The notes below the pieces were generated by a model, which made no database searches, was not told the origin of the DNA, and saw only the letters and a program-made list of their open reading frames with translations. Shown here piece by piece: positions 36,882 to 48,400 of a DNA stretch of 64,000 bases. The position numbers and the translations under genes are program-made. The stretch is from NCBI RefSeq assembly GCF_030272615.1, contig NC_081414.1, positions 779,998,119-780,062,118 on the forward strand, written 5' to 3'. Every line of letters begins with the position of its first letter. Position 1 is the stretch's first letter. The DNA is from Cryptomeria japonica. Lineage: Eukaryota > Streptophyta > Pinopsida > Cupressales > Cupressaceae.

Positions 36882-38001
36882 TGTTAGGAACCGGGAAGGA
36901 CAACTAAGAGAGGGGGGGTGATTCAGTTGTCAATAAATTGCAACCCAAAACAAATTATTCCAACTTAAAACTTCGTGCTAGTAAAACAGATTAACAGTTA
37001 TATTAATACTGGTACAACTTAATGCATGAAACAAAAAGGAAAACAACATCCACAATACATGACATGGATATTTTGATGTGGAAACCTTGTAAGGGGAAAA
37101 ACCACGATGGGAAACCTTACCCACAATTAGATTATACTACTGCAGATAGTAAGTGAATACAATAATGGGGTTTGCACATGCAGAAAGACCAACCGCCTAG
37201 AGCTCACTACTCAATCACAAAATAGGAGTCACACTCGCTACACAATTGGATGGTTAAATCCAATAATCAATGTACTACTTCAATATAGCATCTTCAATTC
37301 TAGATTCAGTACCGGTTTAAGTGTTGAGCATGAGGACAAAACACCTTCATAACCTTTAACAACCTTCATTCAACCTTCATATGATATCTACATGATTCGC
37401 ACAAGGATCTACTTATTTTCTCTCTTCACAATGATCTCAATATGTACGCATACCTCTTGCAAATAAGATCTTACAATTATCTATACAAAACCTAAGACCT
37501 CATCATTAGGCCGACTCCTAAAAGATATTATATTTAAACCAATTACAAAATAATTCTTGGTGAAATACAATATGTCGGCCTCAATACATTTACACATTAT
37601 CCAATCAATAAATCATTTCCAAATCATGTTGTGCAGATCTAGAATATGATATCATATGTTGGTTCATAACTTGGACCTATCTGCCAGTTAAGGCAAATAT
37701 GTGAACCCGATCAGTCCAATATGCAAAATGCCAAATGCAAACATCTAATACATGTCTTTGACATAACCAAATGATCTCCAGATGATAACAAGTCATCATC
37801 AACTTCCTGAGCTACCAGTGAAACATATACTGGTACCTGTGCATAGGCCAATATTCATACCGGGACCATAATGTGTCGGTTCAACAACAAACCAATATAA
37901 CCAGAGTGCCAAATCAACAATATAGACCTCTAGAAAGATAAGTGTTGACATCAATGACAAAACGAATGCAATACATGACAAAGTCATCCATAATACCACC
38001 A
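36882..38001 (-). repeat. 5' LTR of element B
   Basis: TGTTAGGAACC to AATACCACCA on the plus strand, 1,120 bp. It carries GAGAGGGGGGGTGATTCA near its left edge. It is the promoter-bearing LTR for minus-strand transcription. Confidence 0.9.
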
Positions 38002-38006
38002 ATATT
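38002..38006. repeat. Target-site duplication of element B (right)
   Basis: ATATT, identical to 31288-31292. Confidence 0.8.
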
Positions 38007-38299
38007 TACACATAATGTCATCAATTATGGTGCTCAAATATACAATGTAGGACTCAAAAAACAAGCCTACAATATCCCTCAAGTAATCATCCCAATAATT
38101 TTGTATCTCAAAGATAGTTTATATCCTACTCCATTGAATCACAAGAAACCAAATCTATAGCAACACAAACATTATCAAGAGAAACAATAAATTTGATATC
38201 AAAGGGAACAAATGATATACAAGGTTCAATAATTGGATTGTATGTGAGAAAAATCAATCTTAGGTAATGAAAGTTCTCAATATGAGAATCCACACAAGA

Positions 38300-39660
38300 A
38301 GTCTAATCATCATTGGAAGAAACAAAGTTTGAAAAGGACAACCAAGATGCATGATAAACCACCCCAATAGCAATGGTATCTCTATTCTCTAATTTTTGAA
38401 TTATAATAGAATCAAGAGTGAACTCCATAGTCTTCCTTATTTCACCATGAGCGATTTGATAGATGGAAAGAAGATTGTTTGTCGAGTGAGGTACACATAA
38501 CATATATTTTAAGTTTTTCAACTTTAATATCAATATATCTCTTCCCAATTACATTCATATATGTATGATTGCCTATCAAAATACATAGCATATTATAAGA
38601 CTCAAATAAAGAGAACATAGACTAAAAAACATGCCATATGATGAGAAGCTCTTCAATCTAGAAGCTATCACCTTGAATCATGACGTATAGTAGCACAAAG
38701 AGCTTGTCCTAAAGCTTTTCCCAAAAATGTGACTCTTTTCCTTCTCAAATTATTTTTCTTTGAAAGAAGAAGCTAAAATAGACATTCTTGAAGGAACACT
38801 AATTCTATTCTTCTCAAGTATATTCTTCATTTCATTAGTATCCTTATTGTAACAATGGTATTTTGCATATCCTAGCTTCTTGAAATATGCACAAGTAAGA
38901 TTCTCCTTAGATAATTTTCCCTTTGTAGAGGATTGATAATTTTTTTGTCAAGGAGAGGAAGATTATTCTCTATCCTTCTATGGTGTTGGCTTTGATTTCT
39001 TCTACTTCTTGTTGGAACCCTTCTCATGATTAGGCACCAAAACATGTGACTTGGATGACTTGATTATACCAATTGTGTTTAACTTTTCTTGTCAAGCATC
39101 AACGTCTCAATTAATAAATCAAAGGATGGTGTAGAATAGGCACTCCCCAATGTTAATTGATGAGTGTGGAAACTACAAAAGAAAAGTTTCTTATTTAAAA
39201 GGAAGCTTTCCCAACAAATTGAAAACCAAATATGTGTCCTTCTCAATGGCACAATCCTTGAGTTATGCTCTTAGGTCATTTGCATTAGCAACAAAGTCTT
39301 GGATTGTATCAAAGTCTTTGGGGTCCAAATTTAGGAGATCACTTCCAAGTGTGTATCCTCTTATATAAACAACTTGACAATACAATTGACCAAGTTTATC
39401 TCAAGATTTATTAATTGTCTTACAGTTCTCAATATAAAAGATAAGATAAATTTATATATTTTTTCTCAAGACTCGAAGATCCATAGAAATATTAATGATC
39501 ATATTAGCAGATCAACATTAGGATTTGAGGGTTCTTAAATTAATCTATCAACATAATAATTTAAACCTTTTTCCATTAGTTTACCCCATGCTTTAACTTT
39601 CCAAGTTGTATAATTATGTGCAGTTAAAAGAGGAAATTTAGGAGAATGCAAAATTTTAAA
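38300..39660 (-). pseudogene. Copia gag and GAG-pre-integrase remnant (element C)
   Basis: Minus-strand reading starts near 39660 with LLTAHNYTTWKVKAWGKLME, the typical Copia gag N-terminus. It continues with LDPKDFDTIQDFVANANDLR and LPFKQKLFFCSF, then a degraded zinc knuckle (CAYFKKLGYAKYHC near 38885). Finally MLCVPHSTNNLLSIYQIAHG (about 38430-38500) matches the protease/GAG-pre-integrase part and is close to NLLSIYQICHSG in element D. Stops and frameshifts interrupt it. Confidence 0.6.
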
Positions 39661-40488
39661 TCAAAAGGACACAAAAGGAAATGAGCACAAGGACACAATA
39701 CAACCCTAAAATTCACTCAATCAAAGAACCCTCCCTCCCCCCACCCCACAAAATTATGATTTGGAAATGTATACTTTGTAAATTTATACTTAGTGCTTGT
39801 AAAATGGCTACTTACAAATAAGGAAAAGTGGACTTTTGATTTCATTAAATTTATAACCACCTCAATAAGGATGTATCAAAATCACTAATGCATAAGACCA
39901 ACAAGGAATGTAAGCATTACAATTGAAAAAAAAAGGTCAAATAAATCCGTGTTCTAAAAGTAAAATTTCTAATCACAGTGACTATAAACTTATAGAAGCA
40001 CTGTAAAGCACAAAAATATCACACACTTTGAAAAAAAATACACCTCAAAAGGAGTCCATATGAGCCTGAATGATGCCCCAAAACTTGTAAAAAATAGGGA
40101 TTTCACAATATATTTTTCTACGAAAATATTAAAAAATCATACAAATCTATGATGAGAATGAAATTCTACCCAAAATGAAAGAAATATTACTTGGAAAAAG
40201 GATTTTGGATGACTGAGATACCATTGTTTGAAAATCACCTATGTAATTAGATGCCTAGAATGCCGCCACACCTGCAAACTTCAAATGGTTCTAGATTTGG
40301 CCTTTGGAGTTAGATTTGGATGAAACAAAAGGTAATTCTGACTTTATCAAACCTTTTGAATTCAATAGTTCCCTTAGATATGACCCAACAAGCTCTTATT
40401 TTGACCAACAATAAAAAAAAGCCACAAATCCAAAAGTCCAAAATTACTCAAAAAACTCTCCAATAACACTCTATTAGCTCTAATACCA

Positions 40489-40887
40489 TGTAATAATTGC
40501 CTATGAAGATAGCTACCCAACATTTAGAGGCCTAATGAAAAGAACACGAACAAGAGAGAAAGAACAAGACAAGAATAAACTATGTTCTCATCAATGTATA
40601 TACGAGACCCTAGGTTATATAGCCAAGGTGAGTACAAAGGAGAGAATCATAAATTTACAATTGTCATTATCTCATGACATAATAACACTACTAAAGTTGG
40701 AGCACTTATCGAAAGTGGAAAAGTGCAACCACTATAAGTGGATATGATAAATAAATAACATGATAAGTCCACCTAAAGTGGAAATGCTTTAGTTACTCCT
40801 AGGAAATCCCCTAAGTAAGCTTAAATAAAGTGTAATTAGGACCTAGGTGATAAATAACCAAGGTAGAGTGCCTTAATTACACCAACA
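40489..40887 (-). repeat. 5' LTR of element C
   Basis: 399 bp, TGTAATAATTGCC to TACACCAACA on the plus strand, directly next to the PBS (minus strand TGGTATTAGAGC, 40477-40488). A TATA-like GGCTATATAAC lies on the minus strand at about 40611-40621. Confidence 0.6.
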
Positions 40888-40899
40888 AAGATCAATACT

Positions 40900-42160
40900 A
40901 TTAGGAATCTTAAATAATTGGTAGCTCATTCCAAGTGGACTCTTTATAGATGTTTCCTTTTTATGGCAAAAGTGATGGACAATTTGTTATGACTCAACCA
41001 CATGTATTTCAAATTTGAGGTTAGGAACACTTAGTTTGCAAGTTAAAAAAGTTTTTCTATATGACTTCAAGAAAGATATGGAAGCCTAATATGTTAATAT
41101 TGTTGGATATTTAGAAATTCATGGCATCCATCACAGTCCTCATTATTTAAAATTGTATTCGAAGTAATTTGGTGAAGGTGATATAACTATTATTGTGTTG
41201 ATTATATTATCATCATAGAACATAACATGAATGAAATTAATGAATAAGGTTAAATTTGAAAGATACATTTGAGATGAAAGAATTATTTCTCTATATTACT
41301 TTCTTAGTGTCTAGGTATAGTAGAAAGATGATGGAATTTATCTCTCTCAAATAAGGTATTCTTTATAATTGTTGACTAGTTCTAGGATGAAAAATCATAC
41401 CATTAGTTCTCATTTAGTTACTCCATGATTGAAATTGACTAAGGACATGGACAGTGAACATATTGATCCTACTTTATACAAGCAATCGCTTACTACCCTT
41501 GTATACTTTAGTCACACTTGACTAGATATTTCTCTTATAGTACATTTGTTTTCAAGGTTTCTGATTTCTCCTTCAGTTCCATATTATATTGTAGAAAAAA
41601 AAAATTAATATATAAACAAGATAATTTGACTATGGATATTATTATTATTCTCTTAGAGACCTAATCCTTGCAATATATTTTGATTTAGATCATACGTTGT
41701 GTAGATGACTAAAAATATACCATTAGTTTTAGCTCCATTTTATGCATAGTATGACGTAATCTAATATTTCTTTATCAACTACATAGGCTATGAATATAAT
41801 AGTGAACGAGGAAGCTAAAGAAATAACTTCTTATGGGCTATTTTTTAATCCTCAAATAATATTGAACATGGTCTTGTTTACTTCATTGTGGTAATCAAAG
41901 TGTTATCTAAGAATTGAATACTTCTTGCTAGAACAAAGCATATAGAGGTCTATCACCACTATATCAGTGATGGCATCCAATAATAGGTGGTTCGTCTTTA
42001 GTATTGTAGCACATAAGACTAGATAGTTGATCTTTTGAACTAGGCTTTATGCGAGGCTAGGTTTGTATATCTTAGAGTCTTTTAGAAATATGAGAAGTGA
42101 AATGAATATTTGATATCTACCATTATATTAGTGAATAAATTATTATAAATGATCACCTAA
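40900..42160 (+). pseudogene. Copia RT/RNase H remnant
   Basis: Plus-strand fragments match the Copia polyprotein C-terminus. DSEHIDPTLYKQSLTTLVYF, a stop, then LDISLIVHLFSRF (41450-41570) corresponds to the family's '[27 protein letters not shown]...SRF'. A degraded RNase H end with 'NQSVI' and 'NKAYRGL' (about 41895-41955) corresponds to 'CDNQSAI...RTKHIE'. It is heavily mutated and has no LTR. Its orientation is opposite to element C, so it is a separate remnant. Confidence 0.55.
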
Positions 42161-43829
42161 CAAGACTTTGTGCTAGAAGCATTATCACAGCTAGTGATCC
42201 TTTCTTGCAAATATTAGTCCACCAAACTGCGTCAAAATATTTCTAGAAGGGAAATGTATCACGTAAGTCCAGTCGTCTGTGTCGGTCGAGAGACGGATAT
42301 GTAGCGATAAATGCAAATACAAAATCTTTTCTATATTTTGATGAAAATGACTTCCATTAACAAGTGGAATTTGGACCCACACGTTTAATGGTCAATTTGA
42401 TAAAAGAAAAAAATTATAGTAACAAAGCTGTTTGGATAGATAAAATTTTCATCTAATTAAATTTTTCAGAATTTATAAAAATAAATAAATAAGAGAAATG
42501 ATTTTTTTTAGTAAGTAGTAAAAAATAATTTATTTAGATTAAAAAATGGGTTTCATTAATTACTTTTTGGTATGGATTGAATGTAAAATTGTTATTGACC
42601 ATTTGGTGTTGAGATCATAATTAATAATAGCAATTATGTAATCTCATTAATATCCATGAACATTGTTAAAGGTAAAAACAAACTTTGTATAACTTCAAGA
42701 AAATATTAAAGATGAAAATGAAATCAATATGACATCAAATTATTTGCGAGTGTTTCTAGTCAATGCCTCTTAGTGCTATGAAACTTTTTTCCCACTAAAA
42801 TATATTTAAATAAATAATTTTTATTTTTTTTGGCAAAAGTGGACGGAGCCACCAATACATATATTTATATTATTAAATAAATAAATTTTGTGAAGGCAAT
42901 AATATCTAATAAATCCAATTGAAGATAAGAAGATGCAAAACAAAAAAGAATGAGTTATAAGATTTAACAGGGGTTATAAAATCCTATTATATTAGAGTGA
43001 ATTTTTATCATAAAATTCTAAAAAAAAATATTAAAATATAATTCATGAATTCTTGTGATAGTTGGAACCTCCCAAGTTAGTCTATCATTGAAATACATAA
43101 AGTAAAATAAAAAAGATATAAGAATTTTTCTTGGGTCACTCAAGGAAGGATAATTGGTTTGACAAGTTCTGAACATTGGAGACGGGACACATAGAGTTTG
43201 AGTTACCAAGTACAGTTGGAATTATCCTACATAGAGTTGTTTCTTGTAGGAACATGTATTTTGTTTTGTTCTAAATATGAACTACTCATGAAATCATCAT
43301 AGGATAAGAAGCTAAACCATTAATTTCATCCTAAAGTGAGATATTATATCTAGATTTTTAAAGCAAATATGTTTCCCTAAGATATTATTTGTGTTAAATA
43401 AATAATATTTTAATGTTATAGTTTAGATATTTTTTATTTTCAAGAGAATTTAACTAACTATTTTGAATATATTAAGCCAAGAGAGGCTTGAACCTTTACA
43501 CGATTGCAAAACTAGCAAGCAACAAAAACCAAGGGGTCACGAGGGGTGAGGGACCAAGACCCAAATTCCTATTGCCAAAAAGGAAAATAAACCAATGGGA
43601 ATTCAACAAAACTAATAAAAACCAAAAGGAAAACTAGCAGAACCAGCATACCGAAAAAAGAAAAAAAACAAGACACATCCCCATGGAAGGCACAAATCGA
43701 TGGCCAACCTAGTGGGGGGAAACACCAACTTCCTATCCTAGCAGATTTCTTTTCCTTTTTTTGAGAAAGAGATTTTCCTATTAAAACCTTTCTAAGAGGA
43801 GATGATCAAGGAATCCAAGGTTTCCTTCA

Positions 43830-43834
43830 CCTTA
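43830..43834. repeat. Target-site duplication of element D (left)
   Basis: CCTTA; repeated at 50088-50092. The uninterrupted target (CCTTCACCTTAGACATAG) is present once in copy 2 at 55974-55991, which confirms it. Confidence 0.9.
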
Positions 43835-44203
43835 TGTTAGAGTAATTGGGTCTTTACTTGATTAATTAAACATTATTTGTTTAATTCTTTAAGTTTCTAA
43901 TTATCTTTTTACACTTAAACTAACATTAGGTGCATATAATTAATTAATTTTATTATTATGTGCAAACCTAGGGTTTTCCCTTTTTAGGGTTTCTTGACCT
44001 ATTAGAGGTTATTTTTCTTTTCATTGTATCATTTTTTCAATATACATTTTTCTGGTGAATTGGAGCTCTCTTTTTTGGAGAATATTTTTCCTGTGTTTTT
44101 TCTTGTTCTTCAGATTTTGCTTCATTGCTTCTCCTTGTAATAGGTTATTCGGCTTGTAGAAGATCTTCAGCCTACTGTGGGGTTGTATTTCTCAACTCCT
44201 ATA
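43835..44203 (+). repeat. 5' LTR of element D
   Basis: TGTTAGAGTAATTGGG to CAACTCCTATA, 369 bp, same length as the 3' LTR. The PBS follows with no gap. Confidence 0.95.
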
Positions 44204-44217
44204 TGGTATCAGAGCTT
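44204..44217 (+). other. Primer binding site of element D
   Basis: TGGTATCAGAGCTT, an exact match to the initiator-Met tRNA complement used by Copia elements. Confidence 0.85.
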
Positions 44218-44611
44218 AGATCTGCAGCTACTTGTTCCTGTTTTTTGAGAATTTTGCATTTGAAGCAGATCTGGGGTTTCAGACATTTTTTGTGTGCTTA
44301 GGGTTAAGGTTTTTTTTTTCCGAGCACTTTGGGCCTAAACAGACCTCACCGTCCTGCTCAGAAGACCCAAAAACCCCTATAGTCATATAAAATTTGTCCA
44401 TTTTTGACCCCTGAGCATCTGGGTGATTTTGTTTTCTCCAAGCTAGGTTGTACGACCTTGGCACGCAAATCGAGAAAAAAATTTGCCTTTTTACGGCATG
44501 CAGGCCGAATTGTTTTGATTTTTCAAAAAAAATTTACAAAAAAATATCAATCAAATAAAAAAAAACGCATTAAAAAAAAAGTTTTGTTAACCCACCTTTT
44601 AGGGTACCGGA

Positions 44612-44910
44612 CCTGACAGTCCGGCGCCATACGGACTTGTCAGGCTGGCCCCATAGGCACTACCGGCCTCTGGCTAGGGCACCAGCTCCGGCTCCCTCTG
44701 GCTTTTTCTGGCCACTCCGTGACCCGCCGCTCCCGCCCCGCCGGCGAGCCACCACCGCTAGGATCTGCCACCTCCACCGGGCCGTGCCACCTCCGCCCGG
44801 CCCGAGCGCTGCTCTGCCTCTGTGCCACTTGCGCCCGGCCCGCGTGCCATCTCCGCCCGGCCCGAGCCCCACCTCCGCCCGGAGCACCACCAGCCCCTCC
44901 TCTCTAGTCC
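44612..44910 (+). other. G+C-rich island in the element D leader
   Basis: About 300 bp of C-rich sequence lies in the 1.25-kb leader between PBS and gag, in a window that is otherwise A+T-rich. A unit like GCCACCTCCGCCCGGCCCG recurs at about 44785, 44825 (variant), 44846 and 44870. Open frames across it on both strands are a product of base composition. It could be a captured host exon or a structured RNA leader; nothing shows which. Confidence 0.6.
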
Positions 44911-44969
44911 TTTTGAGAGGGGGTTGGTTTTTTGGGCCTAGATCGTGCATCCAGAGTCAGATTTTGGCG

Positions 44970-45148
44970 AACGAATAGGCGTTGGAAAGGTGATTCCGAG
45001 CTGGACCTTGTGGTGGTGGATTTTTTTTCTGGATCTGATGTTTGACTATGGTTTTTACCAGTCAAAGTTGGGCTTTTTTTTTGCACTTCCGGGGTCTTAG
45101 AATGGGCAAACGGACTCCGTTTTTTGAAAACGAATAGGCGTTGGAAAG
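44970..45148 (+). repeat. Direct repeat of a 20-mer in the element D leader
   Basis: AACGAATAGGCGTTGGAAAG occurs at 44970-44989 and 45129-45148, 159 bp apart. Confidence 0.8.
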
Positions 45149-45457
45149 CTCTCAGCCTGCTCTATTCAAATTTGTGATCTTTTTTCTTAGAATTTTCACC
45201 AGGTACATAAGATATCAGTTTGAATTTTTTTTGCTTATGCACTACTTCCTTCTCAGTACTATGTACTAGGGTTTGGGTTTCTCCATTGTGGAGGGAGTGT
45301 TTTTTTTTCTTGCTTTCTATCATTTATATCAGAAATTAGGAACACCTAAACTCTCAAAAAAAAAAAACCCTTCTACATCTTTTGTCTATTCTAAAAGATC
45401 ACATAATAAAAACAACCAACAAGCAGGTGCAGGTGCAAAGTTCTTTTCTTTGTTCTC

Positions 45458-48400
45458 ATGGAAAATCCTTCAGTTGAGTTGTTGACTTCACACAACTATC
45501 ACACCTGGAAGCCCTACATCACAAGGCTTCTCAGGTCATGAGGGTTGTGGGCTACATTGGATGAGGTTCAGCCAGACCTTCACCATCCTTATGAGGTTCT
45601 TATGTACCAGAACAAGCTGGATGAGGCCATGGGTTTGATCGCTTTGCATGTCTCCGATAGTCTTTTGTTTCACCTTGATGAGTTGCTTACTCCTTGGGAT
45701 ATGTGGTTGAAGTTTGATTCTCTCTTTGGGAGGGTCAATGAGATTCAGGAATTACAGATTGAGGCAGAGTTGACTTCATTGTTACCGGATACCTTTCCCA
45801 CTATTGAGGATTTTTTGAACAAATTCAAGACTACTAGATCTATTCTTCAGGGATGTGGAAATAACAAGACTGATACAGAGTGCATTCATTTGATTCTTTT
45901 GAAGCTTCGGGGTCCCTTTCAGTTTTTTGCCTCTGCTTTCTACTCCACCATGGATGGTTTGGGTACTAATTTCACCATGCCTAGCTTTGATGTCTTTTGT
46001 GAGTGCTTGTCTCGTGAGCAATCTCATCTTTCTCGGTTGGATACTCTCTCAGGCTCCAAGAACAAAGCATTGGTTGCTCAGTCCTCTAAGGAGAAGGAAA
46101 AATAGAAGTAGAAACTGAAGTAGAAAAAGCCTTCTGCAGGTAGTGAGAATTCCTCCAAGCCTGCTCCTAAGTCTGATTCAAAACCAGTTCCTCCCAAACA
46201 AGGGAAATCTTCACAGTCCGATGAGTCTTCCTCCAAGACTAAGAAGAAATCATCAGACACTTGTTGTTTTTGTGGAAAGGACGGACATCCAGTTTCCAGG
46301 TGTTGGAAACAATTAGAGACTTTAGAGGAAGCCATGCAGCAGCATCACATTTCCTCACCTTAGGCGTCTTCTCCTTCCATAGGGAAAGGTCATTCTCTCA
46401 TTGCTAGAGCTTCAACCTCTGGGTCCACTTGGATTCTAGATTCTAGTGCTTCTCATCATATGACATACACTCAACAGTAGGTTACTTCTCTTGCCTCTTG
46501 TGGTATTTCATAGATTGCAATGGGTGACTCAGTTCAACTTTCCGTCTTGGGTTCAGGTTCTGTCTCTTTGGATGGGGGTACTCTACAGGATGTTCTGGTT
46601 GTCCCTGACATCTTGACGAACCTCCTATCCATTTATCAGATTTGCCACTCTGGCTCTAGTAAGACAGTTGAGTTCTCACCACATGATGTGGTTATTCGGG
46701 ACCTCCATGACCCTGATTTGGTTGTGGCTTCTGGTAGTGTGGATTATGCATCTCGTCTCTATAGATTTGACGAATTTGAGCCCTCTTTGGGTACAGGTTC
46801 ATCTCTCATAGCACATGCAGATTCAGTGAGTAAGCTTTGGCATGAGCGATTGGGCCATGTCAATTACAGATATCTTCAGCAGATGAGTACACAGGCACTT
46901 GTTCTTGGGCTCCCACAGATTTCCTGCACTGATGGTGTTTGTCATGGTTGTGTTCTTGGCAAGCATCACAGAGATCCCTTTCCGAAAGGGAGAGCCTCTC
47001 GTGCTTTGGCACCCTTGGAGTTGATTCACAGTGATCTCATGTCATTTCCCACTCCTTCTTTTTCAGGGGCCAAGTATTTACTCATGTTTATTGATGACTT
47101 CTCTAGACGCACATGGGTGTACTTTCTTAAGTACAAGTCTGATGTCTTTGATTCATTTCGAATCTTCAAGATATTTGTTGAGAAGTAGTCTGGCTGTTCT
47201 ATTCAACGGATACGTATAGATAATGGGGGGGAGTATGTGAATCAAGCTTTCAGAGATTTTTGCATTGAGCATGGTTTGCAGCATCAGTTTACTGTTCCCT
47301 ACACCCCTCAGCAGAATGGTGTTGCTGAACGCAAGAACAAAACTTTATGGGAGATGGCGAATTGTATGATTCAGTCCAGGTCCATGGATTCATCTTTTTG
47401 GGCCGAGGCAATCAATTGTGCCAACTATATTCAGAATCAGATGCCTCACAAGGCTATTTGACATATGACTCCTGAGGAGGCTTCGTCTCATGACAAGCCT
47501 GATGTTTCCTTTTTTCGGGTATTTGGTAGTGAGGCATGGGCCTTTATTCCTGATGCTCAGAGGAAAGCCATGGAGCGGAAGAGCTGACCACTCATTTTTG
47601 TTGGCTACTATGAGGATGTTAAGGAATATAGGTTGTTTGATCCTGATTCCAGAGAGGTCCTATTTCGACGGGATGTTCAGTTTGATGAGCGTCTTCCCAC
47701 AGTGGTTACCCCGACTATGGTGTCTACTCCTCTGCCTACTCTGGCCATTGCACCACTTCAGGATTTTTTTGAGGATGATTTTGATGATGGTGTTGATGAT
47801 CCACCATCCCCACCCCCACCATCCCCACCTCCACCTGCTCCACCTCAGATGCCCAAGTGGGCTCGCCTTACTGTTGTAGCAGTAGGTCCTCTAGCTGGTG
47901 ATCCTTCACATACTCGTCGCACTCGTTCTCACACAGTGGGTTCTAGTCTTTTGAGTCATGTTATTTTAGATGATCCTCAGAAGTTTTCAGAGGTGACAGG
48001 TCACCCTGAGTGGGATTGTGCTATGGAGGAGGAGTATTCTTCTTTGATGAGGAATCATACATGGGATCTCTGTCCTCTTCCTAAGGGCAGAAAGATGGTT
48101 AGGTGTCGCTAGTTTTATCGCACTAAATATGCTACTGATGGTTCCATTGATAAGTACAAGGCACGTCTTGTTGCGAAGGGTTTTTCATAGGTTGAGGGTA
48201 TTGATTACTCCGAGACATTTGCCCCTATAGCCAAGATGAATTCCATTCGCTTTGTACTCTCTCTTGCAGCTTCTCAGCGTTGGCCTATTTTTCAGATGGA
48301 TATGAAGAGTGCCTTCTTGCACAGGGATCTATAGGAGGAAATCTACATGGAACAACCTCAGGGATTTGTGCAGGATAGTTCTTTGGTTTGCAGACTTCGG

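Larger units (their letters stand above)
31293..38001 (-). mobile_element. Complete Copia LTR retrotransposon B (mutated)
   Basis: A full-length minus-strand element of 6,709 bp has two LTRs of about 1.12 kb (right one upstream), a PBS, gag, protease, integrase, RT, RNase H and a PPT-like tract before the left LTR. Perfect 5-bp duplications (ATATT) flank it, so it inserted as a unit and has not recombined since. All coding parts carry stops or frameshifts and the RT core YVDD reads FVND, so it cannot move by itself. It belongs to the same family as E (61764 onwards) and is related to A. Confidence 0.92.
38160..40887 (-). mobile_element. Copia element C, 3'-truncated
   Basis: Minus-strand element with a 5' LTR (40489-40887), a PBS-like TGGTATTAGAGC, a leader, gag and the beginning of pol, ending near 38300. 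Integrase, RT, RNase H and the 3' LTR are missing. Its LTR start on its own strand (TGTTGGTGTAATTAAGG) resembles the LTRs at 57416 and 58276. Its left edge is undefined and may have been lost before element B landed next to it. Confidence 0.65.

Noticed and set aside
38942-39000. T- and GA-rich patch as a possible small RNA or splice signal
   Set aside because: It lies within decayed Copia gag (element C) and has no supporting structure.
44637-44978. Overlapping Pro/Arg-rich open frames on both strands
   Set aside because: They all arise from the G+C-rich, stop-poor island of the element D leader; composition alone explains them.
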